DNA of 64,000 nucleotides from Melitaea cinxia (Eukaryota; Arthropoda; Insecta; Lepidoptera; Nymphalidae). The notes under the pieces were generated by a model. It saw only the letters and a list, made by a program, of their open reading frames with translations. It ran no database searches and was not told the DNA's origin. Positions 8,401 to 18,814 of this stretch are shown one piece after another. The stretch is taken from NCBI RefSeq assembly GCF_905220565.1, contig NC_059423.1, forward strand, positions 1,732,001 through 1,796,000. The letters run 5' to 3'. A program made the translations under genes and the position numbers. Within the stretch, counting starts at the first letter, position 1; every line of letters begins with the position of its first letter.

Positions 8401-11400
8401 CCGTTTACGGCCGCAGAGCTGGAACAGGTTCTTTTGAGCCAAAATCCCAAAAAAGCTCCAGGCCCAGACGGGTTAACGTCGGATATATGCGCGGCGGCAA
8501 TAAACTGCAACAGGGAGTTATTCCTAGCGCTGGCGAACAAATGCCTATCGCTATCCTACTTCCCCAAGCAGTGGAAGGTCGCCCACGTATGCATCCTCCG
8601 CAAACCAGCCAAAGAAGACTACACTCACCCGAAGTCCTATAGACCTATCGGACTCCTGTCGATCCTAGGAAAGACAGTTGAGAAAATGATGGTGGGTAGA
8701 CTTCAGTGGAGGCTCTTCCCTACGCTGCACCGAAGCCAGTACGGATTCATGCCACAGAGGGGAACGGAAGACGCCCTCTACGATCTCGTCAGGCATATCA
8801 GGCAGGAAATGGACTCTAAGAAGATAGTACTTCTGGTATCGCTTGACATAGAGGGCGCTTTCGATAATGCATGGTGGCCGGCTCTCAAAAAACAGCTGGT
8901 GGACAAGCATTGCCCGAGAAACCTATTTGCTATGGTCGCCTCATACCTCCAGGATCGAAAGGTCATTGTTAATTACGCCAGAGCGACCAGTGAGAAGGAG
9001 ACCACGAAGGGTTGCGTCCAAGGATCCATTGGCGGGCCAACCTTCTGGAACCTCATACTGGATTCGCTGCTGAGAAAGATCAGCGATATGGGAGTGTATT
9101 GCCAGGCCTTTGCGGACGATGTGGTCCTCGTCTTCTCCAGCCAAAAATCCGGCAACCTACAGGCCTCAGCCGAAACCACCTTAGCTGCCGTACAAGAGTG
9201 GGGTATACATAACAAACTGAGCTTCGCCGCGCATAAGACCAACGCGATGGTGCTCACTAAAAAGCTGAAATACGATATCCCCATAATCCATATGTCCGGC
9301 ACTCGACTGAGGCTTGTAGGTCAAATAAAACTGCTGGGGCTCATTTTGGACTCGAAGCTTACTTTCAACGCGCACGTATCCGCAGTATGCAAAAAAGCTG
9401 CGGACATTTATAAACAGCTTGCGCGCGCGGCGAGAGTGACTTGGGGTCTGAACGGAGAGATTGTACGGACCATTTATCTGGCGGTGATAGAGCCCATTGT
9501 TCTGTACGCAGCGAGCGTATGGTCCTCTGCAGCAGAGAAGTTGACGGTACGAAAGCAACTAAACTCACTGCAGAGAGGATTTGCTCTGAAAATGTGCAGG
9601 GCGTACAGAACGGTGTCGCTTACATCGGCACTAGTCCTCTCAGGTTTGCTCCCGTTAGACCTTCGTGTTCGAGAGGCGGCCATACTATTTGAGACCAAAA
9701 AGGGTTACAGCACGGACCTTCTTCCACCGGGAAGAGAGCTGGAGCGCAAGGTGGGACCAATGCAAAACCCCCACCCTTCTCTACTCATGACAACGGAGTA
9801 TGAGCGCTTAGAGAGTCTGAACCCCGAAGTCCTTGAGGAACACAGCATCGTCGGGCCTCTTATCTTTACCGACGGAAGCAAAATAGAGGGTAAAGTTGGA
9901 GCCGCCCTCACATGTTGGGACCAAGACAGGGAAGTAAGATACTCCACTTTCCGGTTAGAGCCGCACAACACTGTCTTTCAATCCGAGATGTACGCACTCT
10001 TCAGAGCAGTGGAAATAGCAAAAACCTCAAAGTCACGCTCCATCAACATCTTGAGCGACTCGAGGTCATCTTTGGATCTGCTGAGGAGCCCCTCAGTGAC
10101 TCACCCTCTGGCCGTGGAAATGAAGAGTCGAATCAGACAGCTCCGGGAGGAAAATAAGACAGTGCGGTTCTTTTGGTTGAGGGCCCATGTTGGAACACCG
10201 GGCAATGAGAGAGCGGACGAGCTGGCCAAAAGGGCGGCTTTAACAAAAAATACGGCACCTGACTACGACAGAGTACCAATCTCGTATGTCAGAAGGCAGA
10301 TCCGGGAAGCGACTGTCAGGGTCTGGCAGGATAGATACAATTCTTCGAAGACTGGCTCGGTCACGAAAATATTCCTACCGGATGTAAAGACCGCTTACAG
10401 ACTGGTAAGGAAATCGGCACCAACATCTGTCGACACGCAAATTCTGACCGGCCACGGAGGATTTGCGGCGTATCTTCACAGATTCCACCTCACTGACAGT
10501 CCCTCGTGTATCTGCGACCCGAATTGTGAGGAGACAGTTCTGCATATTATACTGAATTGCCCGAGGTTCAGTAAGGAAAGGCTGGATCTGGAACTCAAAC
10601 TCCAGATTAAACTGGACCAGCCATCGCTCCATACCATCCTGGAGAGCGAGGCCAGCAGAACGTCCTTCCTCACATTCGCGAGAAAGGCCGTCAATACAGC
10701 CGCAAAGAGAAACAGCACGCTTTCTCCATCACCGGCTTTAACACCTGCGCAGAGTGCCAACACCGTCGTTCATACAACACACACTCAGATACACTACACA
10801 CAAGCACAAATAGAGCAAAACCGTGTCCAACAAGCCGCTCAGCGAGATAACACAACAGCTCCGCGGATGTCTCCTGGCCGCACCCTTCTGGGCCAAATAA
10901 CTAGGACCATGTCTTCCTCACTCCAGGACCTGTTCAGGAATAGAGCCAACCAAAACGCACCTCCGCAGCCGACTCAGAGCAGGATGACACAATCCTCGCC
11001 CAGTGAAGTGAATGGAAGTGGAGAAGTTGGTATTAGGACCAGATGCGTGGCTCTATTCATGGACAGCGAAGTGGAGAGGATGGGGATAAGCTTCTGTCGC
11101 TCCGAAGAACTCAATCGGCTGGCGATTTCACCGGGACTCGCCTTATTGATAAACGGTAGCACTCAAAAGACAAGCATAAGGCGCACAAAAATCACAGCGC
11201 TAGCGCAAGAGCAGGAGGGCGACTCGACCTATCGTTTGTTGCGGTTAAAAAACAAAGAGATCGCACTCTTCGAATGGGGAGAGACGTCCGCCTTCGCGCA
11301 GTCCAGCTTGTGGCTACAGCGGATGAGCGAGATCCCCGGGGGAATCCCCGGAAGAATCAGTGTTGATTCGATGAGAGTCGGCTATGATAGAGGCGACGTA

Positions 11401-13212
11401 TCAGATAGGTACGGTTGCCTAATGGCCTCCAAGAACAGTGAGGTCATTGTCTACGAAGACAGGGGGGAGGACCTTGGTTACTTAAGACCAAAATCAAAAT
11501 CACCTTCACCCTCTGCATCGCCGGCTCTCGGGGAAGCCGCACCGAGCGACTCGGAGCGCCTACAACTAAAGGTCGAGGCCCAGAAGGTGGAACTACGTAG
11601 GGCAACGGCCGCACCCAAATCTAAGCCGAGCTCGATGTCATTGGCGACATTTATCCAGGCAACCATCTCCCCGAAGCAAAGTAAGCTTCCCCATCACCCC
11701 TCTCCCAAAAAGGCTGGACAGGGAGAGCGACTATCGGAGGCGCTGAGCAGGTTCACCAAAGACAATAGTCCGAGGCAACCAGCGGCGTCACCGGCCGCTC
11801 GAACTAGGGCCGATATGGGACAAGTATCACCACCGAGACTTCGACCGGCGTCCACACCGCTTCAACACGCGGAAAATGCCCTAATCGAGTTCCTGGCCAT
11901 TATTAAGGCAAACCGCGAGGTAAGCTTGGCCACCTGCAAAAAGATCATGCAGGCCTACCAGTACGATCACCAAAGATTACTGGAGGTGGAACTCGAAGAA
12001 GCCGAAGCAGCCATATACAACAGTGATACCCGACAAATACTCAAGGGCAAGATGTCGGGTAGGTATATGGCCGCATATAACATCACAGCAGGCTTCGTGA
12101 GCGCGGTCGAGTCTGAGGGTAATGACGAGGAGTCACAAACCTTTGAAACACCCGAAGGGGACCCGGTGGTGGTAGTGGCGAGATGCACGAAAGTAATGCT
12201 GGGCGACCGGATGCTACGGATGGCAAAAACCATCACGGGCGACCGGGCCGAAGCCGGCTTACCGTACGTGACCTGGGAACTACCATCACTGGAGTGGATA
12301 AACGGGGTACCAGGATGCGGCAAGACAACCCGAATAGTCAGGGACTTCGATGGGGACACGGAAGTCGTGATTACGACCACAGTCGAGGCGGCTAAAGATC
12401 TAAAAGAAAAACTGGTGCACCGCTATGGCAACAAGGTCAAGCAAAGGGTACGTACTATGGCCTCCGTTCTGGTAAATGGCTTCCGTGAGGGTTTAAAAAT
12501 CAACCGCCTAACGGTGGACGAAGCCCTCATGAACCATTTCGGAGCCATAGTAATGGCCGCCCGACTATCGGGAGCTGAGAAGGTAGTCCTCATCGGAGAC
12601 ATAAACCAACTGCCGTACATCGACAGGGATAACCTGTTCGAAATGCGGTATTGTAGACCAACCCTTATAACGACTATTTCGTGCGAGTTGTCGTGCACGC
12701 ATCGTAACCCCAAAGATGTCGCCTTTGCCATCAGTGAGGTTTACAAGTCCGTGTACAGCTCAAGCACAAAGATCCGATCTTTGCGAGTGGAGAGTCTCAC
12801 AGGCGCGCGCATTCCTGTAGGAAGGGACCGAACCCTGTACCTGGTATTTACGCAAGAGGAGAAGAGATTGCTGACTGACCAGGGATACGGGTCCGGTGAG
12901 GGATCGCGCGTCTTAACCATTCATGAGGCGCAGGGCCAGACCTATGAGGACGTCATCGTCCTCCAGACAAATACAAGGAGGCTCAAGATCCACGACAGCG
13001 TTTCGCACGCTGTAGTCGCGGTGACTAGACACACCAACACCTGTGTCTATTACACCGACGACCGTGACGACGCAATTGGTCGCTTTGTGGCGAGGGCAGC
13101 GGAGATGACGGACAAGAAAATCCTTGAGCATAGTCTCAAGATGGCCATTCACCATAGAGATGCTGCCGTCATTGAGAATGTGCTCAAAATGTTGAAAAAT
13201 GTAGAGGTGTGA
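8401..13212 (+). CDS. LINE ORF2: RT-RNase H-linker-SF1 helicase fusion (5' partial)
   Basis: The frame is open from the element's first bases and ends TGA at 13210-13212; there is no real start because the copy is truncated. Counting residues from 8434: RT motifs KAPGPDG (about 7), SLDIEGAFDNAWW (135), GCVQGSIGGP (194) and the catalytic FADD (about 225); RNase H with TDGSK (478), SDSRSS and the closing HVGTPGNERADELA; a C-x-C-x3-C...H...C motif near 690-710; a Ser/Pro/Gln-rich linker; an unassigned block near 865-1015; a second linker; then a superfamily-1 helicase with Walker A GVPGCGKTT (1291), VDEA (1360), GDINQLPY (1387), HEAQGQTYEDV (1496) and VAVTRHTN (1528). The helicase set is the one found in alphavirus-like RNA viruses. 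The fusion is in frame without stop. Helicase-bearing insect LINEs have been reported (Lazareva, Morozov and co-workers, from memory), so the architecture is rare rather than unheard of. Enzymatic activity is not shown. Confidence 0.92.
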   Translation, partial: PFTAAELEQVLLSQNPKKAPGPDGLTSDICAAAINCNRELFLALANKCLSLSYFPKQWKVAHVCILRKPAKEDYTHPKSYRPIGLLSILGKTVEKMMVGRLQWRLFPTLHRSQYGFMPQRGTEDALYDLVRHIRQEMDSKKIVLLVSLDIEGAFDNAWWPALKKQLVDKHCPRNLFAMVASYLQDRKVIVNYARATSEKETTKGCVQGSIGGPTFWNLILDSLLRKISDMGVYCQAFADDVVLVFSSQKSGNLQASAETTLAAVQEWGIHNKLSFAAHKTNAMVLTKKLKYDIPIIHMSGTRLRLVGQIKLLGLILDSKLTFNAHVSAVCKKAADIYKQLARAARVTWGLNGEIVRTIYLAVIEPIVLYAASVWSSAAEKLTVRKQLNSLQRGFALKMCRAYRTVSLTSALVLSGLLPLDLRVREAAILFETKKGYSTDLLPPGRELERKVGPMQNPHPSLLMTTEYERLESLNPEVLEEHSIVGPLIFTDGSKIEGKVGAALTCWDQDREVRYSTFRLEPHNTVFQSEMYALFRAVEIAKTSKSRSINILSDSRSSLDLLRSPSVTHPLAVEMKSRIRQLREENKTVRFFWLRAHVGTPGNERADELAKRAALTKNTAPDYDRVPISYVRRQIREATVRVWQDRYNSSKTGSVTKIFLPDVKTAYRLVRKSAPTSVDTQILTGHGGFAAYLHRFHLTDSPSCICDPNCEETVLHIILNCPRFSKERLDLELKLQIKLDQPSLHTILESEASRTSFLTFARKAVNTAAKRNSTLSPSPALTPAQSANTVVHTTHTQIHYTQAQIEQNRVQQAAQRDNTTAPRMSPGRTLLGQITRTMSSSLQDLFRNRANQNAPPQPTQSRMTQSSPSEVNGSGEVGIRTRCVALFMDSEVERMGISFCRSEELNRLAISPGLALLINGSTQKTSIRRTKITALAQEQEGDSTYRLLRLKNKEIALFEWGETSAFAQSSLWLQRMSEIPGGIPGRISVDSMRVGYDRGDVSDRYGCLMASKNSEVIVYEDRGEDLGYLRPKSKSPSPSASPALGEAAPSDSERLQLKVEAQKVELRRATAAPKSKPSSMSLATFIQATISPKQSKLPHHPSPKKAGQGERLSEALSRFTKDNSPRQPAASPAARTRADMGQVSPPRLRPASTPLQHAENALIEFLAIIKANREVSLATCKKIMQAYQYDHQRLLEVELEEAEAAIYNSDTRQILKGKMSGRYMAAYNITAGFVSAVESEGNDEESQTFETPEGDPVVVVARCTKVMLGDRMLRMAKTITGDRAEAGLPYVTWELPSLEWINGVPGCGKTTRIVRDFDGDTEVVITTTVEAAKDLKEKLVHRYGNKVKQRVRTMASVLVNGFREGLKINRLTVDEALMNHFGAIVMAARLSGAEKVVLIGDINQLPYIDRDNLFEMRYCRPTLITTISCELSCTHRNPKDVAFAISEVYKSVYSSSTKIRSLRVESLTGARIPVGRDRTLYLVFTQEEKRLLTDQGYGSGEGSRVLTIHEAQGQTYEDVIVLQTNTRRLKIHDSVSHAVVAVTRHTNTCVYYTDDRDDAIGRFVARAAEMTDKKILEHSLKMAIHHRDAAVIENVLKMLKNVEV

Positions 13213-13814
13213 AGACATTATTGTATTGTAAGTATAAATTATGCGTAGATAAAAGTGTAAAGTAAGTAATATAAATAATAAAATTGAATGTAATAGTATA
13301 GGAATAGGATAATGTAATTGTAATGATAAGGCTTTATATATTTACTTAATAAGATAGGATTAGTCATATAATATATTAATAAAAAAAAAAAAAAAAAAAA
13401 AAATTAAAAAAAAAAAAATTAAATTTAAATGGACAAAACGATTCCTAACCACAAAAAAAAAAAAGTACCTAACTACTAACAATAACATAGGTTAAGTGTA
13501 CATTGTAAGTAGCAAATAAGTGTACATATATTGTAGTTAGAAAATAAGTGTACATATATTTTAGTTAGCAAATAAGTGTAAATATAATAAAAATAATTAG
13601 TATATAAGAATATAAAATAAGCAATATGTAGAATAGTCTTGGTCAGTGGACTCGCGTCGACTTTTAGAAATTTGAAATTTTAAGACTAGTTATTAAGGCT
13701 TCTGGATTCTAAGTTGCGGTGAAGTACCGATGCATGTTAAAAAAAAAAATAATAATAACAATATATGGAATAACAAAAGCACGGGCATAATAAGCCTGTG
13801 GATATATCACATAA

Positions 13815-13816
<2 letters not shown>
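13213..13816 (+). other. LINE 3' UTR with short tandem repeats
   Basis: AT-rich. An internal A-rich block at 13381-13425 could be an old tail or internal priming site. 13500-13590 holds three ~37-bp units built on GCAAATAAGTGTACATATAT. No further coding seen. Confidence 0.75.
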
Positions 13817-13877
<61 letters not shown>

Positions 13878-13887
13878 CTGTATGACC
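13817..13887 (+). repeat. LINE poly(A) tail and right target duplication
   Basis: An uninterrupted run of about 57 A's is followed by AAATATCTGTATGACC (13872-13887), identical to 8383-8398. Confidence 0.88.
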
Positions 13888-13950
13888 TTTACCAATATTT
13901 GTCAAGTGCAGGGATCAAAGACAATATAAAATTGAATTATGTATAATGCT

Positions 13951-14292
13951 GTGTGGTTACGGCATTAAAGAATATAGCCACCCCCTCTTCCGTGGGTGTC
14001 GTAAGAGGCGACTAAGGGATAACACAGTTCCACTGCGACCTTGGAATTTAAAAAACCGAGTGATGGCGGGATAACCATCCAACTGCTGGCTTTGAAATAC
14101 ACAGGCCGAAGACGGGCAGCAGCGTCTTCGGTGTGACAAAGCCAGCCCTGCGGTCACCAACCCGCCTGCCCAGCGTGGTGACTATGGGTAAAACACATGA
14201 GTTCACATATTTTTGGCGCGAACTTGTGTAGGCCTATGTCCAGCTGTATACTGCAATAGGCTGGAATGATGAGTAGTGGGCTGCGAAAGGCT
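13951..14292 (+). mobile_element. RTE-like 3'-tail repeat (near full-length copy)
   Basis: Runs from GCTGTGTGGTTACGGCATTA to GGCCTATGTCCAGCTG and AGGCTGGAATGATGAG; one of the two most complete copies with 47052-47393. Confidence 0.75.
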
Positions 14293-14880
14293 GATGTGAT
14301 TGATAATGCAAGATTTTTGTCTAGAAACCTTTAGAATAATAATGATATATATCTTTAAAATGTCACGGAGTATGTACTTAATAATGAAAAATAAATAGCG
14401 CTTCACAGTCAACACCCCAGTAGGATTTTCCCCTGTGTCGTGGATTCGGAAACAAAATATAAAATCGTTGGACGTAGCGTATCCAGAGTAAACATTATAA
14501 TAGAAAGTTCGCGTGCCCAACGATTTTATTTGTCTGATCAATACCCAAGATTGATGAGAAGATTGGTGTCATCTGGTAGCTAGGTCTTAAAGAATTATTT
14601 TTTAGCTTTTAGTACATAACCTAATCACACCATTTTGTTGTAATAAAACCGTTTTTTGATTGTTGTAAGCATCAAGCCTTTATCTGTCACTAAAAAGATT
14701 ACGATTGGAGGATTTTTTAATAACAATTAAAAAAACAAAATCATTATTTCTCACGATATTGCATTGAAATCTGAATTAAAACAATAGTTAATTAAATTTT
14801 TCACATTCTAGGAATTTTCTCTTGAACTACAAGAACATTTCGAGGTTATTTCAATAATTCAAAAATATTTTTTTATTATA
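14293..14880. other. Spacer, SINE tail fragment
   Basis: 14400-14460 carries CCCAGTAGGATTTTCCCCTGTGT, the tail region of tRNA-derived SINEs also seen near 40320 and 42065. Nothing else recognised. Confidence 0.5.
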
Positions 14881-14884
14881 GTAG

Positions 14885-15425
14885 GGCAGAGCAGAAAATA
14901 TCTTGCACAGAATCATGTGCAGTCCGACATATATGTCGTACGTCGACCTTACATAAGATCACAGCTCAATAATATTGATCTCAATTAGTTTTGTGTTCCT
15001 ATGGTGAGTAAAGTCAGTATTGCTGTTTGCCAGTGCGCTTTCTATGCAATTAGTCTTACATAGGCTTATAGCTTGCTTGCTCTCTTCAGCCTGTTACAGT
15101 CCACTGCTCGACATATGCGTCCTTATCGTGCCCTCATCGGCGATCTTATGGAAATCGTAGGTCCAGAATTTTAGCTAAGTTTTGATAGTATGGAGCAGCC
15201 CGATTGGGGAAGTACTTCGACCTTACAGAAGATCACAGCTTAATAATACAGCTTTCAAGCAATGCTGTGTTCCTATTGGTGAGTTAGGTACCAGAGCTCC
15301 TGGGGGGAATTGTGGATAGGGTCGGCAACGCCATTGCAATGCTTCTAGTTTTGCATACGTCTATAATCTACGGTAATCGTTTACCATCAGGTGAGCCGTA
15401 CGCTTGTTTGTCGACTTAGTTATAT
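14885..15425 (+). mobile_element. Two nested or tandem Metulj-like SINE fragments
   Basis: The words CGTCGACCTTACATAAGATC at 14940 and TTCGACCTTACAGAAGATC at 15217 show two copies in the sense orientation. The second ends in TTTACCATCAGGTGAGCCGT and GTCGACTTAG before AT-rich sequence. Confidence 0.65.
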
Positions 15426-16555
15426 AAAAAATTATGAATCAACACTATTTTTAATTCTATCAAAGTAATGATCGTTGCATGTAGTTATTGCTAATTGATA
15501 ACTCTTAATTAGTTTATAAGTAATTAAACAGATTCTAAGTCCATACCAACAAAAAATATGAACCGCTTAAAGTATATAATTGTGTGTAATTAGAGCAATT
15601 ACTATTACTGTAATTATTATTGTTTTTTAAGAAGTAACGAATTGTCGAAATGAAATTATTAATTTAATTACTTTTTAGTAAATTTCTGTATTGTCTTCAT
15701 TTCTACCAATCGCAGTCCACTGCTGGACATAAGCTCCTCCAAGTTCGCGCCAAACATCCTGGTTTTCTGCAATTCTCATTTAGCCACCACCCGGTCCAGC
15801 CGACCGAAGGGCGTCCCACACACATTTTTTTAAATTTCTTATCCACGGGTTCAAAAAGTTCCGAGTTTTCTTTTATATTTATGCAGAGAAGTTGCCTTTG
15901 TCCAGCCGTGAGATATTTACAGGCTAATTTAGTTCAATTCATTGGCTTTAAAACGTCACGTTAGGTCTCAAAAGCGAAACTCATCATAACCGTTAAAGAA
16001 TTTAAAATACAATAATCGCAAAAAAACTCTGTGTAGTGTGTGTTGAGTTGGTTTTTATTATTCAAATAATGCGTAAAAAATGTTAATTTTAATAAGTATC
16101 AGTTCAATTTCGACATTGGGTTCCTAACAATAATTAGTAACAATAATATTTGGCAATAGAACGGGCACTCGTGACTATTATGGAAAGGCCTAACACAAGG
16201 TGATCTAGACCGGTACCTAGCTGTACATATTACTAGTCATTCGTGATAACTATAACAAGCAGGCCAGTTGCTGCAGTATGCCATGAACCTGCTTTCGGAT
16301 CCATAATTTTGGGTTCGATTTGAACCTCAAGTTTGTGTATAATAAGAATTTACATATTACTGCATTTGTTACCACGTAAAATTAGCAGGTGTGTAAGTCA
16401 GCCTACCTATAACACAAGCATTAACTTGTTTACCTTACGAATTGACGACCGTGTGTGTATGTTATAGATATTTATTTATTTATAAATGGTTGTTTTAATT
16501 ATATTAAAGAGTATAATGATTACCACTCTGGTATATGTGCCATATATGCATTTTA
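15426..16555. other. Intergenic, one RTE-like fragment
   Basis: 15705-15835 is a reversed, diverged piece of the RTE-like tail family (CAGTCCACTGCTGGACATAA). The rest is AT-rich with no gene supported. Confidence 0.5.
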
Positions 16556-16740
16556 TTCAGGTGGGCACAGCAGAAAATATCGTGCTCGAAATCTGGAGCA
16601 GCCAGACTGGGGAAGTACCTCTACCTTACAGAAGATCACAGCTAAATAACCCTACAGGTAGCGTTGAGTTCGGGAGGTTCTCGTGTTGCAGGCGTCCATA
16701 GGTCACGGTAATCGCTTACCATCAGGACTGTACGCTTATT
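16556..16740 (+). mobile_element. SINE, Metulj-like (internally deleted)
   Basis: GGGCACAGCAGAAAATATCG through CTTACAGAAGATCACAGCTA jumps directly to GTTGCAGGCGTCCATAGGTC, so the GGTCGGCAACGCG block is deleted. Confidence 0.65.
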
Positions 16741-16902
16741 TTCTACCCTATTTGTATAAAAACATATAAAAAAGTTTGAATACTAACTAATATGGTATAG
16801 TGGTATAAACCCTACTAATTAACTATCTAATGTGGCGGACTTTGTAAAAAAAAATATGGTAGATTTTTTTTACAATACACAACTTACTTAATAACTAATA
16901 AG

Positions 16903-16975
16903 ACCAGCTCGTTGGCGCAGTTTGTAATGGCTCTGTTTTCTGCTCCGCGGGTTGTCAGTTCAATTTTTAAAAATT
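16903..16975 (+). mobile_element. tRNA-derived SINE head, decayed
   Basis: CTCGTTGGCGCAGTTTGTAA followed by TCTGCTCCGCGGGTTGTCAG; the B box is damaged (GTTCAATTTTT). Confidence 0.65.
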
Positions 16976-17024
16976 TTATGTGAAGTAATTTTATTATACT
17001 TGTTTCATGACATTAGTATATCTT

Positions 17025-17293
17025 TCTATAATATCAAAGCGCAAAACTCGAGAACGGTTGGACCGATTTCGCTAATTCTTTTTTTAAAATATTCCTTGAA
17101 GTACGAGGATGGTTCTTACGGAGAGAAAAATTCAAAAAAAAAAAATTTAAATTTCCTGAAAAAGTCTAAAAACAACACTTTTCTATACTCCCACACAAAA
17201 GATTTGTGATAATACTTAAAAGTCAATTTGAACTTTAATGCCATACGATAAAGTTTGTGTTAGGCGATACGAAGTTCGCCGGGTCAGCTAGTT
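17025..17293 (+). mobile_element. Helitron-like repeat, paired with 41729-42010
   Basis: From CAAAGCGCAAAACTCGAGAA to GATACGAAGTTCGCCGGGTC and AGCTAGT. The reversed copy at 41729-42010 matches over its full length, including CTTACGGAGAGAAAAATTC. The 3' end GGGTCAGCTAGT is shared with the smaller repeats at 27049-27238. Confidence 0.6.
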
Positions 17294-18271
17294 GTGGATA
17301 ATTGTGTACTCCATAATGGGATACATATTTGATAATAATGTAATAATGGTTCATAATGTTTTATATGTATTCTGTGGATGTATCTATAAAAATAAAATAA
17401 AATAAAAAATAAAATGGTCGAATGTATCTGGATATGTATGTATTTATAAATATATAACTTCTATATATATTTATTAAAAAACAAAAAATATTTAGCTATA
17501 TAAGTCGGCTGTTACACATACAAGGATTAAGTTGTTGTGTGTATGTTATAAGATATTTATTCATACTTATTTATTAATTACTTTTTGATGACTGCGGTAT
17601 AAATCACGTCCGCGTGGAATGGTGTCAAGATTACTAGACCATTATTTTCCTGTTGAATCGATATTCCATGATGGATGTTGTTTTACAAAGGTTTTAAAAC
17701 TAATAATTATACCACCACGAAATATTATCGAACTAATTTTAATTGGCAAAATAATTTAAGAAACTAATTTTGAAAATATTACAAAGAAACAAACTGATTC
17801 GGAGCTGATGGATTTGCAAGTACATGTCACACGTCCGCACTCAATCCAAAAGGTGACCCACAGATTAAGTATACGTGACCAGCAACCGAACTGACACCTG
17901 ACTGACAACTCCATCCGGTGTTTACCCGCTCCAAAATACAATAATCGTAATAAAATACGTAATTAAATTTATTCACTTAAATAATTTCACATGGCAACAG
18001 TATTAATCAAATAAAAATTTAATTATATCCTTTAAAATATAGCACGCTCCGTTATATATATAATATCGTCTTTATTATTATTAGAGATCTAATTATTATA
18101 ATAAAGACGTTTATTCACCAAGCATAAAAAAAACAAAAGACTTCTTGAAGTTTACTTTACAGAAATTTTAGAGAAAATGCTGGTGAAAAGGTCGTAGACT
18201 CAGCTTATAGCTTTTGAGTCCGCCCCTTTACAAATGCTGCCAGCACAGGACGTTGGATTTACATTTAAAAA
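17294..18271. other. Intergenic, nothing recognised
   Basis: AT-rich. No ORF with a recognisable domain. 17590-17625 has a short CACGTCCGCGTGGAATGGTG phrase like the Helitron-like group. Confidence 0.45.
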
Positions 18272-18405
18272 CTAACGCCGAGTTGCACGAAAAGAAATTA
18301 AAATTTAAGTAGTGATTAATCGCAAGAATTTTATGAAATTCTTGTGATTAAATTAGTTTAATCTCTACTTAAATTTTAATTTTGTTTCGTGCAACTCGGC
18401 GTAAA
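18272..18405. mobile_element. MITE, long inverted repeat with TAA duplication
   Basis: The arms CGCCGAGTTGCACGAAA... and its complement ...TTTCGTGCAACTCGGCG extend inward through AAATTAAAATTTAAGTAG almost to the centre, making one hairpin of about 130 bp. TAA stands on both sides, the 3-bp target duplication expected of PIF/Harbinger. Superfamily assignment is an inference. Confidence 0.75.
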
Positions 18406-18439
18406 TATATTAAATGTAACATATGTAGCATTAACAAAG

Positions 18440-18615
18440 TATATGAAAATAGTATTAGATATACGAAAAGTAACTGGGAGAAAGAGAGAAAGAAAATGTG
18501 TGACCGCACTTCTCTCTCTTGCTTCGTTCACCTCGCTGATCACACTTTTCGTAACGCTCTCGTCACGCATTCATGAGCTCAGTCAAGCGTGCGTAAAGAA
18601 CTTTTACTTATAAAC
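18440..18615 (-). repeat. Unclassified repeat family U1 (reversed copy)
   Basis: Reverse complement carries GTGTGATCAGCGAGGTGAAC and ACATTTTCTTTCTCTCTTTC. Three other copies lie at 20528-20675, 22185-22400 and 45385-45590. No coding potential agreed between copies. Confidence 0.65.
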
Positions 18616-18814
18616 ATTAAGTTATCTAAAGAAGCCTTAATTTCACGTAATAAAATAAGTATTGTAAATAAATAAAATAAAATAGTTTACTACGTTGAAA
18701 TACAAAGTATTATAATGTTTTTTCACGTTGCGTTATGTAATGTAGCGCGTCTTACATGTAGAGCGAGGTTGCACTCGACAGTATAAGGTGAAAGATTAGA
18801 GTAATCTGAAAACT

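Larger units (their letters stand above)
8399..13871 (+). mobile_element. 5'-truncated LINE carrying RT, RNase H and viral-type helicase
   Basis: A complete insertion unit: 16-bp target duplication on both sides, one long open frame, a 3' UTR of about 600 bp, and a terminal poly(A) run (13817 onward). The 5' end is cut inside the reverse transcriptase, so ORF1 and the endonuclease are missing, as expected from aborted target-primed reverse transcription. The body is visibly GC-richer than its flanks. RNase H after the RT and the C-terminal cysteine/histidine motif point to the I/R1 group of LINEs. An undamaged frame of 1,592 or more codons in a truncated copy means the insertion is young. Confidence 0.9.

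Noticed and set aside
11967..12731. Open frames antisense to the LINE ORF
   Set aside because: Shadows of the GC-rich sense frame; no motifs.
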